Assembly (NCBI RefSeq): GCF_018588585.1
Contig: NZ_JAEUFG010000033.1
Span: forward strand, 1-41,218
DNA: 41,218 nucleotides
Direction of reading: 5' to 3'
Origin: Bacillus sp. SM2101
GTDB taxonomy: Bacteria > Bacillota > Bacilli > Bacillales > SM2101
Shown: positions 7,121 to 14,839 of the stretch, piece after piece
How positions within the stretch are numbered: the stretch's first letter is position 1
Layout: every line of letters starts with the position of its first letter
Notes under the pieces: model-generated
Seen by the model: only the letters and a program-made list of their open reading frames with translations
What the model was told of the DNA's origin: nothing
Database searches by the model: none
Made by a program: the position numbers and the translations under genes

Positions 7121-8721
7121 ATGGCGTGGGAAAATGGCGAATGGCTAGATTATGATGAGCGCCAGCACAAAATTGAAGAAATAAACGAAATTATCACGTA
7201 ATTGACGCTGAGTATAATTCAGCCGAAGATATGCCGGTCGAAATTGCGCAAGACTACTTTGAATTAATCGAAAAGCTAGAGCGTTTTAACCGAATTCACC
7301 GTGGCGAACGTGATTTGCTCTACTTTGCATACGAATATTTCGGCGAAGACTTGAACCCGGAAAACTCCGGTAACTGGATTCCGAGTTACGATTTCGATGG
7401 GGAAAACGAACCACCGAGCAATGTATTAGCAAACGCACCATCGTTTCACCATGAAATTTGCGGGCTAATGGACGAAGTATCATACGTCAAGCGCAATGAT
7501 AAGGTCGGAGTCGCAGCGCCCCGATCTCACGCTAAATCGTCGTTTCTTTCAAAGGCGTACCCAATTCATGAGGTCGTGTATCGATTACGCAAATATATCA
7601 TCATTATTTCGGAAACGCCGGACGTATCGAGCGCCAATATGGATTGGATTTCGAATCAGTTGAAATACAACGAAAAACTGCGCGCCGACTTCGGCCCATT
7701 GCTCGACCCCAAATTGCAAGGGAACGAAAAGGACAATTCGAGTGAGTTTATCGCATGGCATCCGATCGTTGGCGAACAACACAGACTTGAGCGAGTAGCG
7801 TTAGTTCAAGCAGCATCGACCGGTCAGCGTTTGCGTGGTCGTAACTGGGACGGAAATCGCCCTGATTTAGTTATTTGCGATGACCTAGAGGACGCAAACA
7901 CCAACGCATCAACGCCGGAACTTCGAAAGAAACTTCGCGAGTGGTTCGCATCGGTTGTTATGCCACTCGGCGACCCGAAAGGCGAGTTAACAGCGTATGT
8001 TTACATGGGAACGACCGTACATCACGACGCATTACTAATGAACATTCTACATAAACGGTCGGACTTCCGGACGAAGATTTATCGTGCGATGATCGAGCAA
8101 CCGAAGAATATGGCGTTATGGGAACAATGTCGCGAAATCTATCAAGATCGCAACAACACCAATCGCCGAGTAGTCGCCTTTCTTTTTACCCATCGCGAAC
8201 CGAGCCGACCACGCACTCGCATTTTACGAAACCAATCGTGAGGAAATGGACGAAGGTTCCGACGTGCTTTGGTCGGACGTTCAGCCGTTGTACAAGCTAA
8301 TGAAATGGAAGTGGGACAACGGGTCGAAAGCGTTCAACACCGAGTATCAAAATTTATTGATTCCTGGGGCGAACGCGTTAAGCCCGACGTATTTATGAAA
8401 AAGATCGTTGAAATGACGCTAAAATATCAGCCCCACGGTATAGCAGCCGAGGCACAAATGGCGCAAGAGTTTTTCGTTGATAAGCTGAAAGAGGCGTTAA
8501 GAAATGCGAATTACCCGGCACATTCACGCGTTCATAAAATTCAGCAACGCCAACGAAAAGAGCTTCGAATCGAGGCGATGTTGCCCGATATTGAAAGCGG
8601 CGGAATACAGTTTTCAAATAATCACGCCTTGTTGCTCGAACAATTTGAACGATATGGAACGGGTGAGCATGACGACTTAATTGACGCAATGGAGCAGGCG
8701 ATTTCAATATCGAAGAAGTGA
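7121..8721 (+). pseudogene. terL: Broken terminase large subunit
   Basis: The phage DNA-packaging motor gene is in pieces. The start (ATG 7121, AAAGGAGG upstream) gives 26 residues ending NEIIT, then a stop at 7199. The sequence resumes one frame over (VIDAEYNSAEDMPVEIAQ) and runs to 8241 with an ATPase core: RSHAKSS (Walker A-like) and PDLVICDDLED (Walker B). Near 8160-8200 about a dozen unrelated codons interrupt it. The coding sense then continues in another frame (HALAFYETNREEMDEG to NTEYQN) and shifts again at about 8345 into IDSWGERVKPDVFM, ending with GEHDDLIDA. The first strand and aspartate of the RuvC-like nuclease are not visible, so a deletion lies at that junction. At least three lesions mean no working motor. 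Confidence 0.85.
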
Positions 8722-8800
8722 CCCGAAGTATCCGGAATTGCTAATTTCAATTATCGAAAGATACGAGTTATATAAATACGATAAAGGGGTGGCGGTAGCG

Positions 8801-9520
8801 ATGAAACCACTATTAATTATTGACGCAGGGCATGGCGGCAAAGACCCCGGCGGCGGGTCGAATCAACACTGGCTCGAAAAAGACCTCGTATTAAAAATAT
8901 CGCTTTATCAATATGAACGATTTAAGGCGCTAGGCGTGCCGGTTGCTTTGACGCGAGATAGTGACGTGTATTTGTCGCCAAGCGAGCGAACATCGATCGT
9001 TAAATCTAGCGGGGCTAAATATTGTATATCGAATCATATAAACGCAGGCGGTGGCGATGGTGTTGAGACAATTCATTCGATTTACGCCGAAGCCGACTTG
9101 GCGAAGTTATTGGCGCAGGAAATCGTAAACGAAGGGCAGAACATGCGTCGAGTATTCACGCGAACATTACCGTACAACAGTAAACGGGACTACTATTATT
9201 TGCACCGTGACACTGGCGCAGTTGATACGACGATTGTAGAGTACGGATTCGCCGATTCCAAACAGGATGATGTTGCGCAATTACTTAACGATTGGCAAGA
9301 TTACGCAGAGGCGGTTGTGCGGGCATTTTGTCGGCATATTGGACATACGTATAAGCCAGTTGAAACGGAACCAGCGCAAATAACCTACGAACAAGAATTA
9401 GCGGAAGCTGTTGCGTGGGCGAAAGCGATGGGGATTTCGAATGGTGAACGGTTAGACGAGGCGTGTACAAGGGCGCAAGTGGTGACGATGTTGTATCGGG
9501 CGTTGTCGAATAATAAATAG
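8801..9520 (+). CDS. N-acetylmuramoyl-L-alanine amidase (phage endolysin type)
   Basis: A 239-residue Amidase_3 enzyme that cuts the bond between muramic acid and the stem peptide. The zinc site is visible: His in DAGHGGKDPG (about residue 11), Glu in WLEKDL (about 26), His in SNHINAGGG (about 78) and the catalytic Glu in VEYGFADS (about 147). The C-terminal ~45 residues (AVAWAKAMGISNGERLDEACTR) resemble an S-layer-homology-like wall-binding segment of phage lysins. The start ATG at 8801 has AAAGGGG/GGCGG upstream; the open frame extends to 8681 only by overlapping terL. The codons just before the start (YPELLISIIERYELYKY) may be the tail of a deleted gene. Structural genes expected between terL and the lysin are gone. 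Confidence 0.9.
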   Translation: MKPLLIIDAGHGGKDPGGGSNQHWLEKDLVLKISLYQYERFKALGVPVALTRDSDVYLSPSERTSIVKSSGAKYCISNHINAGGGDGVETIHSIYAEADLAKLLAQEIVNEGQNMRRVFTRTLPYNSKRDYYYLHRDTGAVDTTIVEYGFADSKQDDVAQLLNDWQDYAEAVVRAFCRHIGHTYKPVETEPAQITYEQELAEAVAWAKAMGISNGERLDEACTRAQVVTMLYRALSNNK

Positions 9521-9571
9521 GTTAGCGGAGAATACTACGGCCGACAGTCTGTAAAACCCTCCGCGAAAAAA

Positions 9572-9595
9572 AGCCCCGTTCAAATGAGCGGGGCT
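9572..9595 (-). terminator. Terminator of YVTN gene 2
   Basis: The arms agccccg and cggggct flank a 10-base loop. The T run lies on the minus strand (plus 9565-9571 is all A). The YVTN stop codon is inside the first arm. The amidase gene converges on it. Confidence 0.82.
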
Positions 9596-10649
9596 AATTT
9601 GGTGTGAAGGCTAAATTAATCGGACGAGAACCAACTGGGATGGAGGCGATGATAGAGTGGGTTTTAACATCAACGGCTGTTACTGTGCCTGGAGTAGTAT
9701 TGTTTGTGAAATAAGCGAGTTTTTCATCGGGAGAGAATGCCAAAAATATAAAATTACCGCCCGACACACCTGTGTTAATATTTGAAATGATCGCGTGTGT
9801 TTTGGTATCTATAACAAAGATTGTAATAGTGCTATTACTGGTAACAGATACATAAGCGAGTTTCCCATCCGATGTTATTGCTACATCAGAGGGATTGCCT
9901 CCAACGTTTATAGTAGCGATTACAATATGCGTTTTTACATCTATGACAGAAACAGTACTACTCATTATATTCGTTACATAAGCAACTTTCCCATCAGGGG
10001 TAAAGGCTGTTCTATGAGCCTGAATTCCTACGGGAATAGTAGCGATAACAGAGTGTGTCTTTACATCAATTACAGAAACTGTAGAAGGGCGGTCACTAGT
10101 AGAATTAATTACATAAGCTAATTTTCCATCAGGGGTAAATTTGAAATTTTGCGCAATTGCAATGTTTGCGTCGTCTACCTGAACAGTGGCAATCTGGCTA
10201 TGCGTTTTTACATCGATGACGAAAACTATATCATCTAAGCCATTTCTCACATAAGCGAGTTTTCCATCAGGGGTAATCGCAACAAAAAAAGGCTCATTCA
10301 CCTGAATAGTAGCGATTACACTGTGCGTTTTAACGTCAATCACGGATACACTACCACCGCCCAATCGATTAATCACATAAGCGAGTTTTCCGTCGGGTGT
10401 GAAAGCGAGATTCATTGGACTGGATCCGACCTGAACAGTAGCGATTACATTATGCCTTTTAACATCGATGACAGAAATGGTCTCACTTACTACATTCGTA
10501 ACATAAGCGTGCTTTCCGTCGGGTGTGAAAGCGACAAAATTTGGTTGGAGACCAACATCAACAGTAGAAGTCACGCTATGTGTTTTTGCATCGATGACAG
10601 AAACTGTGTTGTCACCGACACCGAAATTCGCAACATAAGCCAGTACCAT
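9594..10649 (-). CDS. YVTN-repeat beta-propeller protein 2
   Basis: A 351-residue paralogue of the 5989-7035 protein, on the opposite strand. It also has eight blades with the signature VSVIDVKTHSVIATI and FTPDGKLAYV. It also opens with MVLAYV and closes with NLAFTPN, so the ring can be sealed between its ends. No signal peptide or transmembrane segment is seen. The leader (aaacgaatt, AAGGAGG, gtaca) and the first codons are almost the same as in gene 1, so one copy came from the other, including its control region. The blades are diverged, which argues against a very recent copy. The function is unknown; a binding or structural role is the family norm. Confidence 0.88.
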   Translation of the reverse strand: MVLAYVANFGVGDNTVSVIDAKTHSVTSTVDVGLQPNFVAFTPDGKHAYVTNVVSETISVIDVKRHNVIATVQVGSSPMNLAFTPDGKLAYVINRLGGGSVSVIDVKTHSVIATIQVNEPFFVAITPDGKLAYVRNGLDDIVFVIDVKTHSQIATVQVDDANIAIAQNFKFTPDGKLAYVINSTSDRPSTVSVIDVKTHSVIATIPVGIQAHRTAFTPDGKVAYVTNIMSSTVSVIDVKTHIVIATINVGGNPSDVAITSDGKLAYVSVTSNSTITIFVIDTKTHAIISNINTGVSGGNFIFLAFSPDEKLAYFTNNTTPGTVTAVDVKTHSIIASIPVGSRPINLAFTPN

Positions 10650-10679
10650 TTTGTACCGACCTCCTTAATTCGTTTATAA

Positions 10680-10688
10680 CAGTCTATG
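10680..10688 (-). promoter_or_regulatory. CATA-type -10 before YVTN gene 2
   Basis: On the minus strand CATAGACTG lies at the same distance from the start as CATACAAT of gene 1, with AC 14 bases upstream. The match to a sporulation -10 is weaker than for gene 1. Confidence 0.3.
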
Positions 10689-10716
10689 CGGTAATTCCTA
10701 TCGTGAGTATTAAAAA

Positions 10717-10742
10717 AGCCCCGTTCATAATTAAACGGGGTA
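10717..10742 (-). terminator. Minus-strand terminator
   Basis: The arms ccccgtt (10719-10725) and aacgggg (10734-10740) have their T run on the minus strand (plus 10712-10717 is A). It serves the decayed minus-strand unit to its right. Confidence 0.75.
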
Positions 10743-10838
10743 AATTACTAGTTCAGCAAGGCGAAGTTTTCCTTCGCTACATATTATGTATGTGCGTAGG
10801 CTTGCCGTTGTTTGGAATAATAACTAATCATCGCAAAT

Positions 10839-11150
10839 TCATCGAAACTCCCTCCTGTAAACCACACTCGCCTTCTTTTTTCCGTGCTCAATCACGTCCT
10901 TAATCGCATTCTTCGCCCACTGTCTCGCCAAATCATCCGTACCACCGGCTTTAAAATGGAAGTCCGCGATTAATTATGGATTTATAACGCAAATGATATA
11001 AGCGTCATTTAGATAGGGGTCGGCTCCATTTTTTACAATTCGATAGTTTAGTAAATTATTACGCATATATAATATGAAGGAACTCGTCATATCTCGTCTC
11101 ATAATTGCTCTTACAACAGTATGTGTAAATTCCCTTTCGCCTTTTTGCAT
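10839..11150 (-). pseudogene. Small element gene interrupted by one stop
   Basis: From ATG 11150 (GGAGG upstream) 58 codons read MQKGEREFTHTVVRAIMRRD and on to ICVINP, then TAA at 10974. The same frame stays open for 44 more codons (LIADFHFKAGGTDDLARQWA and on to YRREFR). Either the short protein is real or one nonsense change broke a 103-residue gene. The product is basic and helical; I do not recognise it. Just after it AGGAGGG precedes ATG, but that frame stops after four codons, so the next gene is lost. Confidence 0.45.
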
Positions 11151-11234
11151 GTGTACAACCTCCGTTAATTTTATTGATATATTAATTCTGAATATTTCGC
11201 TAATAATATTGTGACGAATCGAACAGCTGAATAA

Positions 11235-11248
11235 CAAACAAATGTTCG
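11235..11248 (+). promoter_or_regulatory. LexA (SOS) box upstream of yolD-like gene
   Basis: caaacaaatgttcg fits the Bacillus LexA pattern CGAACRNRYGTTYG with one mismatch (A for G at position 2). It lies two bases before a TATAAT (11251-11256), so bound LexA would cover the promoter. Confidence 0.6.
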
Positions 11249-11275
11249 GTTATAATATCGTTATGGAGGCGATTA

Positions 11276-11623
11276 ATGATGGCGATAAAAGACCGAGGAA
11301 TCATTAAATGGGCGCCAGCATTTCAGACGCCCGAACAAGGAAAATTTAAGCGCGAGGCTGAACGGGCGTATTACCACGTTGAAAGACCGACAGTTGACGA
11401 ATATATGTTAACCGAATGGGAAGAACGAATTTGCTTAGCGATGGAGTATCATTATACCGTTAAGTTCAAGACGTGGCATGACGGTGTTATTTCGACAGTA
11501 ATTGGAGAAGTACATTTTATTGATGATAAGGCGAGGCAGTACGTTGTTGAAACGAGTACGGGATTTAAGCGAGTTAAATTTAGCGAAGTGGTGGGCGTTG
11601 AAGTGGACGTATATGACGAATGA
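11276..11623 (+). CDS. YolD-like protein 1
   Basis: A 115-residue YolD-family protein (ATG 11276; a second ATG follows at once, GGAGG at 11265). The N-terminal half has RGIIKWAPAFQTPEQ, like the family's 'RG..KW..A' start. The C-terminal half is a small beta fold: VKFKTWHDGVISTVIGEVHF, then YVVETSTGFKRVKFSEVVGV. YolD-like proteins often accompany Y-family polymerase UvrX/ImuB-like genes and are DNA-damage induced, which agrees with the LexA box here. No polymerase gene lies nearby. It is the last element gene before attR, and a second, divergent yolD-like gene sits at 28557. Confidence 0.82.
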   Translation: MMAIKDRGIIKWAPAFQTPEQGKFKREAERAYYHVERPTVDEYMLTEWEERICLAMEYHYTVKFKTWHDGVISTVIGEVHFIDDKARQYVVETSTGFKRVKFSEVVGVEVDVYDE

Positions 11624-11644
11624 AAAAAATTATAGCGAAATATG

Positions 11645-11673
11645 TTGACGGAAATAGCCGACCGTGATAATAT
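11645..11673 (+). promoter_or_regulatory. Element-borne promoter for tRNA-Leu/tRNA-Gly
   Basis: TTGACG (11645-11650), a 17-base spacer and TAATAT (11668-11673) form a near-consensus sigma-A promoter 125 bases before tRNA-Leu(CAA). No gene intervenes, so it can replace the native tRNA-operon promoter cut off by the insertion. Confidence 0.75.
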
Positions 11674-11685
11674 ATTACTCAGACG

Positions 11686-11746
11686 CGCACGACCAAGGTC
11701 GTGACGCAATGGCGTGCGATGATCGCTAGTACGACGTGGTCGTGCG
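11686..11746. repeat. Nested inverted repeats by attR
   Basis: cacgaccaaggtcgtg (11688-11703) is a perfect 7-bp inverted repeat. cgcacgacca (11686-11695) recurs inverted at 11737-11746. cagacgcgcacgac (11680-11693) also occurs inside the att core (1599-1612). These may be recombinase arm sites or a leader hairpin of the tRNA transcript. Confidence 0.6.
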
Positions 11747-11796
11747 AACATAGATCGAATCATACGCACATTAAGAGGGGCTAAAGCCCGTCATCA

Positions 11797-11837
11797 TGCC
11801 GGTGTGGCGGAATTGGCAGACGCGCACGACTCAAAAT
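11797..11837 (+). mobile_element. attR core within tRNA-Leu(CAA)
   Basis: Exact copy of 1579-1619. It forms the 5' 40 bases of the intact tRNA, so the element brought (or kept) a matching 5' half. Confidence 0.93.
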
Positions 11838-11879
11838 CGTGTTCCTTCGGGAGTGTCGGTTCGACCCCGACCACCGGTA
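11798..11879 (+). tRNA. tRNA-Leu (CAA)
   Basis: Class II tRNA with anticodon CAA in ctcaaaa and a long variable arm (gttccttcgggagt). Acceptor gccggtg pairs with caccggt with a terminal G:T pair. CCA is not encoded. It should be functional, but its 5' half derives from the recombination. Confidence 0.95.
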
Positions 11880-11893
11880 TTACAACTTCATAT

Positions 11894-11967
11894 GCGGGTG
11901 TAGTTTAGTGGTAAAACCTCAGCCTTCCAAGCTGATGTCGTGAGTTCGATTCTCATCACCCGCTCCA
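11894..11967 (+). tRNA. tRNA-Gly (TCC)
   Basis: Acceptor gcgggtg/cacccgc, anticodon TCC in cttccaa, CCA encoded. Last gene of the split tRNA cluster. Confidence 0.97.
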
Positions 11968-11981
11968 TACATACTAATCAC

Positions 11982-12026
11982 AACGCAGTGTTTCGTTCAA
12001 AGAAAACGAAGCATTGCGTTTTTATT
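11982..12026 (+). terminator. Terminator of the tRNA cluster
   Basis: Long arms aacgcagtgtttcgtt (11982-11997) and aacgaagcattgcgtt (12005-12020), one internal mismatch, then Ts. Confidence 0.9.
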
Positions 12027-12132
12027 TTACAATAAGTTAGTATGGTGGTATTAGATTTGTTTATGTGTATGAACTGTTTTTAAAAATAAAGGGAATTATA
12101 TATATATAACAATGGGGAAGGAGGTATTATTA

Positions 12133-13263
12133 ATGAATATCCAAGCTTTAAAGGATGAAATAATAAATTATGCACATTCCATAGGAATAGACAAAATTGG
12201 TTTTGCAAGCTCCAACGTGTTTTCCCAATTAAAAGAACGATTACAAGAACAACAAATGCTTGGATACCAATCGGGATTTGAAGAGAGTGACATTGAAAAA
12301 AGGACGAATCCAAGAATATTATTATCAGAAGCAAATTCAATAATATCCATTGCGCTAGCGTACCCTTCAAAAATGACAAATGCACCTCGAAGTACGAAAG
12401 ATGAACGTAGAGGAATTTTTTGTAGAGCTTCATGGGGCAAAGATTACCACCATATTTTAAGGGAGCGTTTGTTAAAGCTAGAAAACTTTATTAAAGAAAG
12501 GGTACCTAATGTAGAGTGTAAGTCTATGGTAGATACAGGAGAATTATCTGACCGTGCAGTAGCTGAGCGAGCTGGAATTGGCTGGAGTGGGAAGAACTGT
12601 GCAGTTATTACACCAGAGTTTGGTTCATTTGTTTATCTAGGTGAATTAATAACAAATATTCCATTTGTACCTGATCAACCAATAGAAGAACGTTGTGGAT
12701 CTTGTAATAAGTGCGTAGAAGCATGCCCGACCGGAGCATTAGTTCAAGGTGGGCAGTTGGATTCATCAAAATGTATTGCCTTCTTAACCCAAACTAAAGG
12801 ATTTTTAGATGATGAGTATCGCATGAAAATTGGTAATCGTCTATATGGATGTGATACATGTCAAATGGTTTGTCCAGAAAATAAAGGAAAGGACTCTCAC
12901 TTTCATTTAGAAATGGAACCAGACCCAGAAATAGCAAAGCCACTATTAAAGCCCTTATTACAAATAAGTAACAGAGAGTTTAGAGAAAAATTCGGCCATG
13001 TATCTGGATCTTGGAGAGGGAAAAAACCAATTCAGAGAAATGCTATCATTGCGCTAGCACATTTTAAGGATGAATCTGCAATTCCGGATTTATTAAAGCT
13101 AGTTACTGATGATCCACGTCCTGTAATACGTGGGACTGCAGTATGGGCATTAGGAAAAATTGCAAAACATGATATTTTGTCACAACTTAATAAAACTAAA
13201 GAACAAGAGAATGATCCAGATGTTTTAAATGAATACGAAAAATTATTCTGTTCTCTTTCATAA
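12133..13263 (+). CDS. queG: Epoxyqueuosine reductase QueG
   Basis: A 376-residue cytosolic iron-sulfur, cobalamin-dependent enzyme that makes queuosine from epoxyqueuosine in tRNA anticodons, the last step of the pathway. Two [4Fe-4S] motifs are clear: C188, C191, C194, C198 (CGSCNKCVEACPTG) and C240, C243, C247 (CDTCQMVCP). The conserved VDTGELSDRAVAERAGIGW segment has the proposed catalytic Asp near 134. A HEAT-like C-terminus (about 320-375, IPDLLKLVTDDPRPVIRGTA) fits the long QueG form. I chose ATG 12133, preceded by AAGGAGG. In B. subtilis the gene is also called yhbA and likewise precedes yhbB and cspR/trmL. Histidine, Asn, Asp and Tyr tRNAs that receive queuosine are in the cluster upstream. 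Confidence 0.95.
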   Translation: MNIQALKDEIINYAHSIGIDKIGFASSNVFSQLKERLQEQQMLGYQSGFEESDIEKRTNPRILLSEANSIISIALAYPSKMTNAPRSTKDERRGIFCRASWGKDYHHILRERLLKLENFIKERVPNVECKSMVDTGELSDRAVAERAGIGWSGKNCAVITPEFGSFVYLGELITNIPFVPDQPIEERCGSCNKCVEACPTGALVQGGQLDSSKCIAFLTQTKGFLDDEYRMKIGNRLYGCDTCQMVCPENKGKDSHFHLEMEPDPEIAKPLLKPLLQISNREFREKFGHVSGSWRGKKPIQRNAIIALAHFKDESAIPDLLKLVTDDPRPVIRGTAVWALGKIAKHDILSQLNKTKEQENDPDVLNEYEKLFCSLS

Positions 13264-13288
13264 AGTAATACAGTTATTTACTTTTTTG
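13262..13288 (+). terminator. Weak terminator after queG
   Basis: The arms aaagtaa (13262-13268) and ttacttt (13278-13284) lead into a T run. Confidence 0.5.
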
Positions 13289-13354
13289 TTATCGGGCTAA
13301 TAATTTATACTTCACCACATATGGTAGTAATGAAGGCTTATAGGTGGTGATTAT

Positions 13355-14242
13355 TTGAAACAGAGCATTCATTTTTTAGTGAAAGATAGGATTGATTGCT
13401 ATGTAAATAAAAGTAGCACGAAATTCAATGTTCTTAGTGAAAAAGAACAACAAGCTCTCATGAGAAAACAAGCTCTTTGTAATAAGCGATCAGTAGAAGT
13501 GTTAAAATGTAATGTCAAAGGAAAAGTACTTGGGAAGAAACAAATTGCTGGCAGTACGAGTATTAATTATGTCTTACATTATAGAAGTTTAATGAAACAG
13601 GGAGATTTTTTTTACATTGAAGAGATTTGTGAACATAGAATTGCTTCCTTTCTGTTAAATGATCTTATTAATGATTGTGAAGACAATAATTTTGTAAGTA
13701 TGCAAGAACATGTACCTTTGGATAGGAATCAATCTGAAGCACCGAGAAAATCATTTCAATATGATCGGCTAGAAGCTGTTCGATATGCTGAGACTTGGTG
13801 GAACAGTTATAATGTAAAGTATAAAAAATTTGAAGTAGATTGTACAAATTTTGTATCACAATGTTTGCATGCAGGTGGTGCTCCTTTGGTTGGATATCCT
13901 AATCGTTCAAATGGGTGGTGGATGGCGGGGAATAGTTGGAGCTATAGTTGGTCTGTAGCACATTCATTAAGGTGGTATTTATCCGGTTCAAATGCAGATT
14001 TACGTGCAGTTGAGGTTGAATCTGCAAAGGCTTTATCACAAGGAGATATTATATGCTACGATTTTGAGGGTGATGGAAAATTCGATCATACGACGATAGT
14101 AGTTGCAAAAGACAAAGAAAGTTATCCTTTGGTCAATGCACATACGGAGAATAGTAGAATGAGATACTGGTCATATGAGGATTCTACTGCTTATACCCCT
14201 AACATTAAATATAAATTTTTTCATATTGTTGACGACAGCTGA
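13355..14242 (+). CDS. yhbB: Amidase-domain protein (YhbB-like)
   Basis: A 295-residue protein with TTG start preceded by AGGTGGTGA. The C-terminal ~150 residues are an Amidase_6 (NlpC/P60-like) domain: YAETWWNSYN, VDCTNFVSQCLHAGG with the likely nucleophile Cys163, NGWWMAGNSWSYSWS, and FDHTTIVVA with the likely His245. The N-terminal half (about 1-130) is basic and shows no known motif. No signal peptide is evident. The family is predicted to cut peptidoglycan peptides or related amides; the substrate is not known. Position between queG and trmL matches B. subtilis yhbB. It lies 55 bases ahead of trmL without a terminator between, so the two are probably co-transcribed. Confidence 0.85.
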   Translation: MKQSIHFLVKDRIDCYVNKSSTKFNVLSEKEQQALMRKQALCNKRSVEVLKCNVKGKVLGKKQIAGSTSINYVLHYRSLMKQGDFFYIEEICEHRIASFLLNDLINDCEDNNFVSMQEHVPLDRNQSEAPRKSFQYDRLEAVRYAETWWNSYNVKYKKFEVDCTNFVSQCLHAGGAPLVGYPNRSNGWWMAGNSWSYSWSVAHSLRWYLSGSNADLRAVEVESAKALSQGDIICYDFEGDGKFDHTTIVVAKDKESYPLVNAHTENSRMRYWSYEDSTAYTPNIKYKFFHIVDDS

Positions 14243-14297
14243 TTATACAAAAATTTGATATAATAATATAGAATTTTATGTTTGAGGTGAGATAATT

Positions 14298-14771
14298 TTG
14301 GGAATACATGTTGTACTATATCAACCAGAAATACCAGCTAATACAGGAAATATTGCTCGCACATGTGCTGCAACTGATACGACATTACATTTAATCCGCC
14401 CATTAGGGTTTTCAACTGATGATAAGATGCTTCGTCGGGCAGGACTAGACTATTGGCAATTTGTAAATATTCATTATTACGACTCATTACAAGAAATTTT
14501 TGATAAGCATGAGAATGGACACTTTTATTTTATTACAAAATTCGGTAAAAAGGCACATACAGACTTTGACTATAGTGGTCAAGATACTGATCATTTTTTC
14601 GTATTTGGTCGTGAAACGAATGGTTTACCAGATGACTTAATTAAAAACAACATGGACTATTGTTTACGTTTACCGATGAATGATAATGTGCGTTCTTTAA
14701 ACTTATCAAATACAGCAGCAATTCTTGTGTATGAAGCATTACGTCAGCAAAAATATCCAGGATTGTCGTAA
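14298..14771 (+). CDS. trmL: tRNA (cytidine/uridine-34 2'-O)-methyltransferase TrmL
   Basis: A 157-residue SPOUT (alpha/beta-knot) enzyme that methylates the ribose of the wobble base in tRNA-Leu(CAA) and tRNA-Leu(TAA) using S-adenosylmethionine. Motifs: PEIPANTGNIARTCAA (about residues 10-25), VFGRETNGLP (about 107-116) and the knot LRLPMNDNVRSLNLSNTAAI (about 128-147). TTG start with GAGGTGA upstream. In B. subtilis it is cspR. Both likely substrate tRNAs are encoded in this window, and one of them, Leu(CAA), was the target of the integrative element. Confidence 0.95.
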   Translation: MGIHVVLYQPEIPANTGNIARTCAATDTTLHLIRPLGFSTDDKMLRRAGLDYWQFVNIHYYDSLQEIFDKHENGHFYFITKFGKKAHTDFDYSGQDTDHFFVFGRETNGLPDDLIKNNMDYCLRLPMNDNVRSLNLSNTAAILVYEALRQQKYPGLS

Positions 14772-14776
14772 CAAAT

Positions 14777-14818
14777 AAAAAATGACCTTCACAGCTATGT
14801 TGTGGAGGTCATTTTTTA
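14777..14818 (+). terminator. Terminator after trmL
   Basis: aaaaaatgacct pairs with aggtcatttttt around a short loop; usable from both sides. Confidence 0.9.
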
Positions 14819-14839
14819 ATTGGCTGCTATTACGAACAA

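Larger units (their letters stand above)
1580..11837 (+). mobile_element. Phage-derived integrative element in tRNA-Leu(CAA)
   Basis: The unit runs from the attL core to the attR core and is about 10.2 kb. It encodes an integrase next to attL, a winged-helix protein, a small terminase subunit, a broken large terminase subunit, a phage-type amidase, an Ena-like protein, two YVTN propellers and a YolD-like protein. No portal, capsid or tail gene is present, so it cannot form a phage alone. Its genes use more G/C-ending codons and CG dinucleotides than the flanking chromosome. Integration at the 5' half of a tRNA gene is less usual than at the 3' half, because it separates the restored tRNA from its own promoter. 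Confidence 0.88.

Noticed and set aside
5989-10649. Invertible DNA switch between the two YVTN genes
   Set aside because: Only about 40 bp of leader are nearly identical and no dedicated invertase lies beside them; inversion is possible but nothing in the sequence shows it.
9795-10679. Open frames on the plus strand across the second YVTN gene
   Set aside because: They are antisense shadows of a repetitive gene (Ser/Asn/Tyr/Ile-rich, no ribosome sites).
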